Assembly (NCBI RefSeq): GCF_022458985.1
Contig: NC_061783.1
Span: forward strand, 12,655,913 to 12,719,912
Length of the DNA: 64,000 nt
Direction: 5' to 3'
Origin: Mugil cephalus
Taxonomy: Eukaryota > Chordata > Actinopteri > Mugiliformes > Mugilidae
Both the position numbers and the translations under genes were made by a program. Under the pieces are notes generated by a model, which did no database searches, had not been told where the DNA came from, and saw only the letters and a program-made list of their open reading frames with translations. How positions within the stretch are numbered: the first letter of the stretch is position 1; each line of letters starts with the position of its first letter. Below, piece by piece: positions 10,641-43,200 of the stretch.

Positions 10641-12918
10641 ATTTTAATTATGCAAAAATAAACTTTATTGCAACTTTTGATGAGCAGGAGAAATGCTGCT
10701 AACCACAATGGAGAAGAGTAGTATGCAACCAGATGGATCAGTACTGAAGCTCGTCGACCACAGTGTGCCAGAGGTATTAAAACCTGTCTAAATAATTAAA
10801 CGTGGACATTTCGCCAACTTGTACTTTGCGGTGATTAGGAACTGAACAGCCCACCAATTAAAGTATAACACTGTTCAAATAAAAGTTTGTAAAAAGAATT
10901 ACACTGAATGAATGAATGAATTAGATACTAGGTCAAAATACTGTAATGCTATTCACATCACAGAAGAAGTACTTAAAAGGCAAAAGGCTGTACAGAAAAA
11001 AAAAAAAAATCATCTTTAGCTTTTAGTATCAGTTCACACATTTACAGATTATAATACAAAAGAAAAAAAAATACATTTCATAAAAATACTACCACTTGTT
11101 TTTAATCAATATGGCTTTAGGACTGTGCAGTTACAACCAAATGCAACGAGGTCCATATATTATGGGTTTGTCTCACTTATTTATTTTTTGTGCTTCTAAA
11201 GATAGGTCTGAGTGTTTGGGCCAAAAATTATTTGTTGTATTGAAAATACATTCTCCTTGATTAGCTCTTGATAAAAGATAAATTTAAAATCAACTTTTCC
11301 TTTGGTTACAGTAAATCTACAAGGTAATAAAGTAACATCTCTAATATATAAACGTCCCGTTCTTTAGGGACCTTTAAGGAAAAAAAAAATCTATTAGGCT
11401 ATTAGCAAATCTTCTCCAACATAATAATTAATCTAATATAATTCCTTCAAAATAAACTCCAATTAAAATTAAGCAGATCTGTTTCAAGGAGGCTTTTTTG
11501 TTTTTTAAAACCAAAGACAATATTTCAAATACTAGACCTGAAAATAGAACATAAATATACAATTAATTTACATAACAATGTCCTCTGCACTACTACAGTA
11601 TAACTCCAAAGAATATTAGAATTACAAGGAGTAAATAATAAATAAGTTGCGTGAACATATGCGAGTTTTGTCGTCGTGCCCTAGCACTAGACTCAGTAGT
11701 ACGGTGACGATGAGAAAAGTTGGAATCAGAAGCTGACCTCGGGTCAGTTTTCCCACATCACAGTTAACAGATCAAAGACAGAACAATTCATTTCTCATTC
11801 TGCTTTTAGCTCACACGCCCCATGAAATGTGCCACAACGGAGGCTACACGTATCCTCAACGACAGATCCTTCTCTGTACAGTCACTCTCCACCCTTAAGT
11901 GAATTTATTGCCCTCGACTGGCTCCTGTCCTGCTAAGAAAACTACATTTACAAAAGAGCGTCTGTGGAATCTGCCTGCCCCACCACACCAAGGCTCAAGT
12001 GGTAAAAGCTGGCGATATCAAACGTCCTCTCTGGTCAGCTCAGACGCAAAAGAAGAATCACATATGTACAGAAAAAAATTGCACTTGTTAAACTGCAAGT
12101 ATGAGCACTGCGCTGACCGGTTTCAGCTCTTCCCGCGGAGCCTTTTAACGTCACCTCCTCTCACACGCCGACTAATTTATGGTCCTCCCTGAAAACAAGC
12201 GCACATCTTTCAACCATACGAGAATCCCTGAAACTCAAAAGGAACGTACTAGAAAACAGAACTTAAATTACATTTTTTGAGTACAACCACATATGTTACA
12301 CCGGCTGTGTAAAATATGCCTTATTTACATGCCTCACAACAGTGCAAATCCTCTGAAAGCGGCAAAAAAAAAAAAAAAAACTAATGCAAAACCACCAACT
12401 AAAACATGTGTTACAGTGATTATACAGAGATCCTATTATATTGCGTGACGCGGCTGTAACAATCAAGCTGATTAGCAAACAGGAAGTGATGCAAGAAGTG
12501 TGCAGCGGTTAGCTTGGTGATAGGTGATTCAAGATGCTCAACTGCCGCAGTCTTTGGAGCAGCTCTTAAATTTAAATGCTTTCCAGTTTAACGTAACGTG
12601 ACCACTCTGCCTGGCTCAGAAAGCAGGGTACGTACGGGGGAGTGTCCAAAAAAAACAAAACATAGGCGATACGGGAATGAGGAGTGTAAGTGTGTGCAGG
12701 GTTGTGGCTCAGGCTGTTGTCGTCCTTGTGTTTAAGACAGTTTGTTTGGTGTTAGTTCCTTCTGCAGAGGCAGTGTCAGTGGGAACAGGCTCTAGGCTGG
12801 AGAAGTAACTCAATAGACGCATCGGGCCACGGAGAGAGCCCTGTGAGGTGAGCGGTCTGAGGTTAAGCTGAGGAGATGCAGGGACGCAGTCTGGTGTCTT
12901 GTACGGCGGCGTGGTGGC
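10641..12918 (-). other. ripor2: ripor2 3' UTR with poly(A) signal
   Basis: About 2.3 kb of AT-rich non-coding sequence downstream (minus sense) of the ripor2 stop. It ends at a minus-strand AATAAA (TTTATT on the plus strand, 10664-10669). No intron signals or open reading frame of note. The extent is inferred from the poly(A) signal. Confidence 0.6.
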
Positions 12919-32997
<20,079 letters not shown>

Positions 32998-33999
32998 GAT
33001 CTCCGGGACGCGAGACGACACTCCTGGAGAAAACACAAATCAGTTCCAGACGAATTAGTTAACAATACAAGAGAAACATTCAGGATTACCAATGCAGCGT
33101 GGCACAACGAAAGCATCCTATGACCTCAATTAGCACCAAAACATGTCAATGGAGAGGGGAACTGGAGTGCAGGGAGCATTGTGCAACGCAGCACAGAGTA
33201 AGCGCTGTTGGTGACGCTTGCCATGTGCGAGGTGGACGAGCGCCGACACGTTTTCGACTCCTCTGGCCAATTTGTCACCACTCAGCTGCAAATATACTTT
33301 AACTGTTACGGTTTCTCCTCAGACAGGTGTCACGATACACGACTCCTGTCACTTTTCTTTGTGTGACGTGCACTTTGCACATGCATTTTGTACCCGCACT
33401 AAGCCGAGGACTCCAACCCACGAGTTTCTTCTCAGCCTTTTCTATAGTTTGGACATCTTTCATCACCGTGTCTATATTTACCAGCAGCAGCCTGTCATCT
33501 TTCAACCTTTTTTTAAAGCGGGAGAAGTGGAATGCAACATGACTCACGTGGGCACTTGGGGAGCAAGCTGAAAATAGACGAAGAAACGTCCAAATATAGC
33601 CGTCAGATAATGATGTAGCAGAGATCGAGGGCCCGACGGGAAGCGTCCAGGGTGAGGATGGGAACGCGGTGCCAGGTAGCAGGTTGACATTTAAACTCAC
33701 CGGGCACTTCAAAAAATCTGACTTTAAAAAAGAAGGAAGCTTTGCTCATTTTCCACTGTCAGGAAGTCAAAGTAGAGAAAACCTCTGAGAGGGTAACAAC
33801 TGCTGGAGAACTATATCACACACTCTTCTTAAACTGTATTTAAATGATGGCTGTATTTCATTTTAATAAAGACTGTTGAGGTGCACACTAACAGCAACAA
33901 CAATCACTGCATATACCTGGTAGATTACTTTCTAATAGGATCAGTATGATTCTACAAAATCCCTAAAGGGTCATACATACATACATTTGTTTACATCCG

Positions 34000-34055
34000 T
34001 TTTCTCGTGATAACAAGATAATTTTCCCCCAGTTTTCTCGTGATAATGAGATAAT
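34000..34055. repeat. 33-bp period tandem repeat, two copies
   Basis: TTTTCTCGTGATAACAAGAT at 34000 and TTTTCTCGTGATAATGAGAT at 34033 recur with a 33-base period and 2 mismatches in the first 20 bases. TCTCGTGATAATGAGA is itself imperfectly palindromic. Such motifs are common in fish dispersed repeats. Confidence 0.7.
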
Positions 34056-34116
34056 GCATTTGCGTGCAACGTGTCTGCTCTTCTCACTCAGGAGAAACCG
34101 GACACAAATAACCATC

Positions 34117-34310
34117 CCATAAGACACCCATGTTTAGCTTCTAAATGATAAATGATGATGACAAATATTACTATTCGTGGTGCTTATTTTCTAACAGAAG
34201 CTAACATTACGTTAACTAAATGGGAGCGTATAGCTAGCAGGCTCACGTAACGTAGGTATTGATACACAACACCAGTATCCATTTAGAAGCTAAACATGGG
34301 TGACTTAAGG
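34117..34310. repeat. 31-bp inverted repeat, 132-bp spacer
   Basis: Arms at 34117-34147 and 34280-34310 are reverse complements at 29 of 31 positions, with a perfect inner 22-23 bases (core ATGTTTAGCTTCTAAATG). No target-site duplication or transposase seen. It could be a tiny MITE or a chance-preserved palindrome. Confidence 0.85.
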
Positions 34311-34797
34311 CAGTGAAACCACGTCTTGTGGTGAGATTGATTTCCTGGATTGTACTTCCTTTTTTTTCACTGCAACACAGAGAAAGTAAATACGGCCCCA
34401 CCATGGTGGCTTCTTGTTCTTTCCACAATCTGTCTGAATACACACTTCACTAACAAATAAACGGCTCAACAGTTGACCTCGGTGGTGAGGAATTTACAGC
34501 GTTGTTAACCTGTATCACTTTGCACTAGCTAAAGGGAAAGCACGGACACAGAAACGCCCAAGGAACAGAAACAGAGAAAGGCAAATTTGTCAACTGAAAT
34601 TAAACTCCGCTAACAAGCAGAGGAATTCAGCTGTTTGTGTGTCAGCTTCTTGTCCTCTCAGTGTCACCAGTCAAACAACCTGCCCAAACATTTTTTTTCT
34701 TTTTGTGCTGTTCTGTTTGTGTTTGAATGTACCCTGTTTTGTTTTGTTTTTCCCACTGACCCATCCATCTTTGGGGGGCAAATACAAATGTCCGTAT

Positions 34798-34897
<100 letters not shown>

Positions 34898-35248
34898 TCC
34901 ATGGTACAAGAAGTGATTGAACCAGCAACCTGATATCACCTGATAACAAGAAGCTTCGGTCTGAAGGGCAGACAGAGAGGAGCACAAAGACACAGCACAG
35001 GGCCCAAGGAAAGACTAGATCCTTGTTTTGCGATGGAAGAACAATAGACAAAACTGATACTGCTCCGGCCAAGAATAGCAGCTAGCTCACTTTAACCCAG
35101 AGGACCCTGGTGGCTGTGACTCAGTGAATGAATCATTAGGTGTTTGCCTGGAGCTGACCGGCTGTTGAGTTTGGCCAAAAATGACCTTTTACGTGTTTAT
35201 GTATTTATATTGAAATGGCAGTAAAGCTGTAGAAATCAATATTTAAAT

Positions 35249-35751
35249 CAGGGGTCTTCAATGTTCTTCAGGTCAAGGACCCCCAAAAAAATAAAGACAT
35301 TAAGTAGGGACCCCCTACCTCCTATATGTGTTCTATATTAAACTCGGTCTATTGCTATTTATAAATATACATTATTATTATCATTTTGCATTCAATATTA
35401 ACCTATTAAATTAATAATAATTAATACACAGGTTTAACGCGTGCAGCAGTAGGGTGGCCGAGCAACTGTCATAAACCTAAACATACCTAACTGACAGATT
35501 CAGGTTTTAACTTAGCTAAATGTAGCAGGAACAGTGAGTCACCATTTGATGGCACACACACTCCCACACTGAGTGAGATGTCTGACCCTGATGAGAAGCA
35601 CACAACTTACCTAACCTTGGATGAATGTAGGCTGATGGGCTGCACTGTCAGCTTCTCTTCTGCTGATATTGCAAATATATATATATATAAAAAATGTCTA
35701 GTCAACCAAAGATTTTGTGACACCCTCATGGCTCCTTTTTGAAGACCAATA
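35249..35751. mobile_element. hAT-like non-autonomous DNA transposon (MITE), complete copy C
   Basis: The left terminus CAGGGGTCTTCAA and right terminus TTGAAGACCAATA are inverted repeats matching at 10 of 13 positions. The 503-bp element is flanked by a perfect 8-bp duplication, ATTTAAAT at 35241-35248 and 35752-35759. An 8-bp duplication plus a CAGGGGT-type end is characteristic of the hAT superfamily. There is no transposase coding, so mobilisation would have needed an autonomous partner. Related copies lie at 20621, 28851, 48893 and 62070. Confidence 0.8.
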
Positions 35752-37430
35752 ATTTAAATGTTAACAAAGTATCAAGTTACTTTGTGTAACGTTGTTGCTA
35801 TTGTATTTTTTTTAATTGTTCATTAATTTGTGGCACTTTCCAAATGTCTAAACTGTGTTATTGTCCATGTTTTGACCACGTTCCCCAAATGTACGACTAC
35901 AGCTATATATAGTAGTGTATATACCACAGCATTTCACAAGAGCAAGCAAGTAGATGACGTCTAGGCACCTGTCACTCAAGTTATTAATAGTTTTAGGCCT
36001 GTATAACCTAAATGGACGGGTTATGTAAGAAAAGATTTGTACCAGGCTGTAAATATGTTTTTTTCTTCCGCTAAATTGGGATTGAGTCGCTCTTGGAGTC
36101 GGTTTCAAGTGGCCTTTTGAGGAAGTGCAGTTTCTGGTACTTTCTTGTTCCTTGTTCCTGGTTCATTTTATTTTTAGCCCCGGGGATTGCAGAGTGGAAT
36201 ACTTTGGAGAGTTGTCATATTTTTTTTGATGATATTATCTCCTCACATGATGGTTCATCAGATGAAAAGTTCTGTTTGCTGATGTTAAGTGTGTACTCTG
36301 ATGTTCGAGGACACGCTGACATCTCACATCCCCCATTTGATCCGTTCTGCAGGAGTACAAAGCTATCCCTATCTCTGGCACAAACAAGTATCATGATATG
36401 AAAAAAAAATGTAAACTAATAAATGGGATGTAAGAAGCGATTACATTAATTGTAGCATGCGCTGATGAGCTCAGTCTCTTCATATAGGTGAAAAAAAATC
36501 TTGATTACTTGTCCTGGCTCTGAAATATTACCATCGACAGCAAAGTTGTCGGATAACACGATGTGGAGGCACAGCATAATGACATTACTCTGACCCGAAA
36601 ATTATCCTGAGAACAATTACAAATATAGCGTTATCACTTGCACTAATCCCAGCCGACAAGAGACTGAACAGAAGAGCAGCAATTTGCTTTAATGATGTGA
36701 AGCATTTCGCTCCATTTCGAGCTCTGGATGTTCCACAACACAGTTTTTCTGCCGCACCATGTTTGTGTCTCTAACTTTCTGACTCACTCCCCTAAAAGGG
36801 GAGCAGTGGGTGGCAAATGATTGGTACATCTTGTTACCTAATGCTCTCTCGGATAATAACAGAACAGGCTGCACAATGTTCAGGACACTTTAGCCATTTC
36901 CCAAAAAAATCTCCTAGGTTTAGACGGAGCGAAAAGATGAGGAGCGGAAAAGATGTTGGACGACGGAAAACTAAACTCAAAGATACCAGATCATGTAAGC
37001 ACTCGAGTTTCAAGCACCTTCAATATCCTGATGTTATAGTATAGTAAATAGTACACACAGCTCACTCTGCCTGTGATGAGGACTCAGGGGAAGGGAATAA
37101 CAGAGAGCACCCATCTTCTCTCACAATATAAACTGTGACACTAGCTTCGTATTTACCTCCTTAAAATCCGACAAAAACTATGAAATTCAAAACAGGGTTT
37201 GTCCTACATTCACTTTCAGGGACTTTCCCCACCCGCTGCTGAATAAATGGAGTCTTTATAAAAAGATGATCATGTAGTCTCTGCTCTCTCAGAGAAACTA
37301 AGATAATACCTGTGTTTTAAATACGACACACACCACGCATTCCCTCAAGGACCTGTAGCATCTGTTAATCCAGCTGCTGCAAACGCATTAAATGAAGAGC
37401 TGGTTAATCAAAAATTACTTTAATAATTGA

Positions 37431-37530
37431 CCTGTCCAGGGTGTGGCTCGCCTCTCGCCCAATGACAGCTGGGATAGGCTCCAGCCCCCCCGCAACCCTT
37501 CAGAGGGGAATGAATGAATGAATAAATATT
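37431..37530. repeat. 3' tail of a fish LINE/SINE-type repeat
   Basis: CCTGTCCAGGGTGTGGCTCG, CAATGACAGCTGGGATAGGC and CTCCAGCCCCCCCGCAACCC, ending in GAATGAATGAATGAATAA, are the widespread fish retroposon 3' end with its short tandem tail. I recall it as L2-clade; the clade is not proven here. The 5' part is missing, as is usual for truncated insertions. Confidence 0.75.
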
Positions 37531-37643
37531 TTACTCATCTGATTCAGCTGTTTTAGAAGACAAGATACAAAGCACAAATTCTCAAAAATGAGAAAAAGAT
37601 TTTCTACATTATTTTACTGGACAAAATTATGAATTGAAAAAGC

Positions 37644-37646
<3 letters not shown>

Positions 37647-37677
<31 letters not shown>
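37647..37677. repeat. AT microsatellite
   Basis: About fifteen perfect AT units. Confidence 0.95.
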
Positions 37678-37680
<3 letters not shown>

Positions 37681-40139
37681 TGTATACTGTGTACTGTATA
37701 CTTTATATCCTATTTCCTTCCTGCTCCTATTAATGGTTTACAGGTAAAATATAAATAAACCTACAAGAGATAAATCCTATTTTCCCTTTCTCCCTGTGGA
37801 CAGCTGGTATGAATGGTATGTTAAATGTTCACACTCGAGTCCAGGCTTCTGGATTTTCCCAAAAACCTTTCCCAGCCTCGGCAAACCCCTTAAAAAACAA
37901 ATCCCACGTTTAAAGCGATGCCACCACGCGGATAAAGACGCACACTCTGTCACAAAGGGCTGAGTTCAGCCACTGAATCATAAAAACCTTTCCTCCGCAC
38001 CTCTCAGTGTCACCGTTCATCTCGTCCAAAGGGCCTTTCAGAGCGACAACAACAATGCCCACTTGCAGCGCGTTCTGGTCTGCTGCCAGCTGTTACCCAT
38101 GTTGAATACAGCCGCCAGTCAGCCCATTCACAGGTCTTTCATCCCATCCTTAAATGCCCCCATGAGTTTGGTGTGTGATATTTTTTTTTTTGTGTCTGTG
38201 TGTGTTTGTGGGGGGGGGTTGTATGCATGAGCTTGATCAGTATGCGGAGCTGCTCCTTGGAAGGAGTGAACAAATGACAAATGAACAATTAGGTGAAGGG
38301 AGACCTGGTGTAATATCAATTTGCTGTTTGCTCTCCAAGGACCGTGCGCATAAATGCATTGGTCTCACCCTGACAATGTGTGTGTTTGTGTGTGTGTGCA
38401 CGTACTCTGAGTACCGGGAGAGTGAGCGACATGCTGGATAAGTGGATGAGGGATGAGAGGGCAAAGATGAGATGAGAGGAGAACTGAAAGAAAGCAACCA
38501 ATCTAGGCTAAAAGAGATCAAAACCAGCTGTAAAAGCAAAACGGAAAGAGACAAGAAGCTCTCGATGGAAAGCTGTGATATGCAAGGCGAGGGTCATATG
38601 ACTGTCAGGAGTAGCTGAGCGTACAATACTGCTAGCATACCAATCTTTCAACGTGGGCAATGACCATGTATTTGTTGGGTGAGCTACAGGTTTTATGAGT
38701 TTTCATTTCATTTTACCATCTTGCAGTTGTACGACTCCGCTAGCAATTCATGTTTCAGTGTCTGCCCATGTTATAGAACATGTATCTGGTGAAGTCTTGC
38801 CTTTTCGCTACATTTTTGGATGAAATGGATGTATTTGATTATTATATTAATCCAATACACAACTTGCAGCATTGTCTAGGTCATATTTGCACTAGTACAC
38901 CCAAGAAGCAAATAGCAGTGAAGTGGTGACAATAGACCATAGACCATTTGTATCAATGACAAATGGAAAAATACTTTGGTGGGGGTACCAAGCTGAACTA
39001 ATCTGAACTTTTTTTGAGATTGAGGCAATGGCCAATGGGACCGTCTGATACTGTTGATTGACACGTCACAGGATCCCTAAACTTCTGCCGCAAGAAAACA
39101 GCATCCACCCGATTTGGTTCCTACCCCCAAGTTTACCACAATGACAGTCGGCCTGGACTATCAGCTCTGTCCGTACTCTTGGTTTTAAATTCTGCTGGAC
39201 CAACTTAGAAACATTTAGCTATGGCAAATATACAAGAGGCTTACCTTGAACCACAACATGTATTTTAAGTGGCATTTAAAGTTTGTCAGTGTAGAATATT
39301 AGTAGAATATTGCAATATATCGCAATAAGTATCGTGATATGTATCGTAAAGTCAATACCCAACAAGTGAAACTACTTGATATACAAAGGGTGTCTACATA
39401 TGGACATTGTTTTCACACAGAAGTACAGAGGACTGAGCTGCATCACATGCTGTAACAACGATCACATGAAGCTCAATATCTGCAAAACATGACCTTGGGG
39501 TGGATTACCAGAGAAACCTGGAAGGAAGTGAAGAGGGTGGAGCGCTATCTGACAACTGTGTGGAAATCTCTTGCAACTAGAATATGAATTATTGAGTCTT
39601 GCCCCAAAAATATGACCTTTGACGGCCATAGTTTAATTGATGCATCTTTGGGATTTTGTGCATAAAATATAGAACCATTTCAAGAAGGATTGATTGGACT
39701 TAGGTTGCCTGCCTCTGACCTCGCCTTGCAGGTTGTGCAACTTCTTTCAAGAGTCTCTCAGAGGACACTAGACCCACAACAAAACTTCGCTCTGTCTTTC
39801 CAATTCCATTCACCGGCCACAGTTCTAAACAATCTTTCTGATCTGTTGAATTGTCCATTGTGTTTAGGTGACTCAGATATTTGAATGGATTTCTCCAAAG
39901 ACTACTCCCGCAGAGATTCGTTCTTCAATGACGGCATGACTCATATTTATTTTCTTCTTCTTCTTTTTGCTCCTTTTCTACTCATACGACTAGGCCCGCT
40001 TCTCGACCCGCAGTTTATTCAGAAATACATAGATTTTTAAACATGAACACTGATGAGGTCAGCGCAGTCAAAAGCCAAACCCACAGCAAAACATGAATCA
40101 TGACTTCCGGTAGAACTTCTAGGATTATAATGGTCTTAT

Positions 40140-40245
40140 TTTTATATGTTATTAAATCTACCCATTGGTACTCCAGGTTTAGAACCGCTACCCCTCCGAC
40201 TTGTGGAGAGCACACTCCACCTACTAAGCCACAGCCGGCCTGGAA
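40140..40245. repeat. decayed SINE/retroposon-like fragment
   Basis: GGTTTAGAACCGCTACCCCT and CCACCTACTAAGCCACAGCC resemble the end of a common fish repeat of the form 'gaaccgctacc...ctgagccac'. Weakly conserved. Confidence 0.4.
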
Positions 40246-43200
40246 ATACTCAAAACACTGGCTGCAAATCAATATAAGTGATATATCTTTTCATAAACTC
40301 TGTAAACAAATCCTGCAGATTCAACTATTGGGATAAATAATCTATAGTTCAACGTTACTACACAAAAACACAGACTTGGCCAGTTCATGCCCCTCTTTCC
40401 CACACAAACATCCACATTTAACTCTTCATTAATCCTCAATATGTGCGTGTGTGCGCTTCCGAACGTGCACAAGCGCGTGTGTGTGTGTGTAAAACTCAGC
40501 GTCAGCCCGTGGTGCATGTTAACAAGAGAAGCCTAATTCTTAATGCCCGTATAAATTAGCCTCACCATGGCAACAGCAGACAAAATGGGATGAAGTGTGT
40601 TACGTAAAACAACGGTTTTGAGCCAACTGCCAAGAAGTAGGACACACACCCTCGTGTTTCAGGGCCGAGGCTTTTAAAGCACCAAACCTACATTTGTGGA
40701 AAGTGTTTTTTATATTCCAATTTCTTACAGACGCTGCTTTAAAAGTGTCCTCGATGTCTGATTGCCTCATTTCCCTTTTCTTTCCATTGTTGTTTGTATT
40801 TAGTTTGACAGGTTGTGCTGATAGAAGCAGAAAGATGGAAGGAGATGATGAGAGCTGTTATAAAAAAAAAGAGATAATGTAAAAGGAGATGGAGGTATAA
40901 GACAATAAAGCCTCTGTTGAAACAGAACAAATCCAGCAGACTGAAGCGATGGTGATACACTAATGTCTACATGTGACTGGAATAGGAGTAACATGTTCCA
41001 ACACAGCCTGCAGGTTTCAAGCGCGTGCCGGGAAGTTGCTCAGTTATCCATGAGTCTGTGTTTGTGTGAACTGGGTGAGACAGAAGTTTAATTGCTGGTG
41101 TTGCTAAAATACCGAGCCAAAACATACAATGAGGTTTCTCTCTTTTCTCTTTTCCTGCAATCGAAACTGAAAATGTGACAGCCGACAGAGCTCCATTCGG
41201 TTACTTAGACCCATCAGCCTACTGTGAAGATTTAAAAATATCCCAGTCAAAAATAAACTGTAGCCCTCATATTACACTACAAGACACCTGCATGTAATTG
41301 ATCGTTGTCTCAAATAATAAATAAATACGTCATTAAATTTAATTTCTGTGCACACACATTATGCATGACATTCATTTTATTTATGTGAATGGGAAGCAGC
41401 GTGTTTTAATCCCACTTTCATCACATGCCCCATTAACCTTCAGACCATGTGGAAGAAAAATGTTTTGAATCCAAATTCCCTGCAGGTAAAAAAAAAAAAA
41501 AAAAATCTGCAGAGCAAACACAGGCGCAAAATCACAAGCTCAGTTTATGTGTATGAAAGGTGGTGCACACATAAAATGAGAATCTACACCGCTACGCAGC
41601 AGAAAGCTCATATTGCTTTTTAACCGTATTTAGGATTTATAGCTACTTTTACAAGGCAAAACTGCTTTAGGAAGATGGAGCCTCATTATCCTCAGTGCTG
41701 AGGGAAAGTGGAAGTTCCTCCCCAGGATGGAGTTTTTGTTCGTCTTTACTGAAAAGGCTGCTCGAAAACCACTAAAAGGCAGGAGGAAACTGCTTTAGTG
41801 CGGAGCAGAAGAATGTCTCCTTGTGAAGCGGCAATAAAACACTTTTGATAAGAAGGATGACTCACTGAATAGTTTCGTTTGCAGAGTTTCGGTGTTCATC
41901 TGAAACTCTGATGCAGCTCCTATGACACATACTATAATCAAAATGAATACATGAATATATCAATATCTTTATATTACCAATGAATATATCAAAATCTTTA
42001 CTTTACCAATGAATGGAACTACTATGTGTATATGAAAGGTATCCCTTACAAGGATGACTGCATCTCTTCTCAGCTTTTTAACAGCCATCATCTCATTATT
42101 TTGGTGTTTTTGACCCGCGACTTTGATGTTTGGTTTCAATCTCAACAGCTACAAAACCAGCTCTAATAAATCCACTCAGACACAAACACCAGACACTGTT
42201 AGTGACTCAATGGTGGACGATGGTGGAGAAATAAACAGCTAAAAAAAAAATAAATAAAATTTTTCCTCAGAAGAAAAGCTTTAACGTTTGCTTGTCTATG
42301 ATCAGACTGGATCAGAATGGAAAGTACTTGTGTGGGTCTCTAATAGGGTTTTTCACACCCTGTTAACTTAAATGGTAACGTGTCAGTGTTAGCTTGTTTC
42401 CTCTGCCATCAATGTGCAAAAACAAAATAAAAATATTGGTCCAAGTTGGCTTAAAACAAGGTCGAACTATGTATTTATCATGTAAAACTCATACATGTGA
42501 ATAAATTAAGTTAAACCCTGAAATAAAAACCTATCAAACATCTCTAGCCTCTGGTTACCAGCATGTGAAACAAATCCACATGTTAACGGAGGAAGATGTT
42601 GGAAATAACATGACCTGGTGACAGTCCGGTATTCACCAAGAGCTTTGAAGGCGAGAACAGGGACCCTGTCATGACTGACTGCTCCATCACCTGCAGCGTC
42701 ATAAACAACATTTTTCACTCTGACATGTGTTTCCAGGAATCCCACCACACGGGAAAAAAAAAAAACCTCACACACATACACAAAAGGAACAATGGACAGA
42801 AGAGAAATTTCAACACAACCTGTGTGATGCTGGTGGTGAGTAGTGAGTGTACCTCAGGCACACAAAGGATCAGTCAATAGTCATCTCTACAGACATTCAC
42901 AAAGCTCTTTTACTGCTGTCCCTGTGTTCAAGTGGAAAATTCTTGAATCTGCAGAAATGTTCAACAAAAACAACAAAGTAACACAAAGCAAAGACGAAGT
43001 AAGTGATTTCACAACTCAACAAGCTGGATTGCTGTAGCCTGACCTCCACAGATATGTAGCTACCTGCCTTTCCTTATCGACTTTTCTCACAAGCACAGAA
43101 ATTTCACCCTCCTTCACGGATGTCTTATTTTTCTACTTTTTTGTCTGTGTTGCAGTGATTTCAGTACAAACAACTGCCGTTCAACACTTATTAGCTCGAA

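Noticed and set aside
40140..40245. tRNA-like box B similarity (GGTTTAGAACC)
   Set aside because: It does not fold into a tRNA and has no matching box A at the right distance; better explained as a decayed retroposon.
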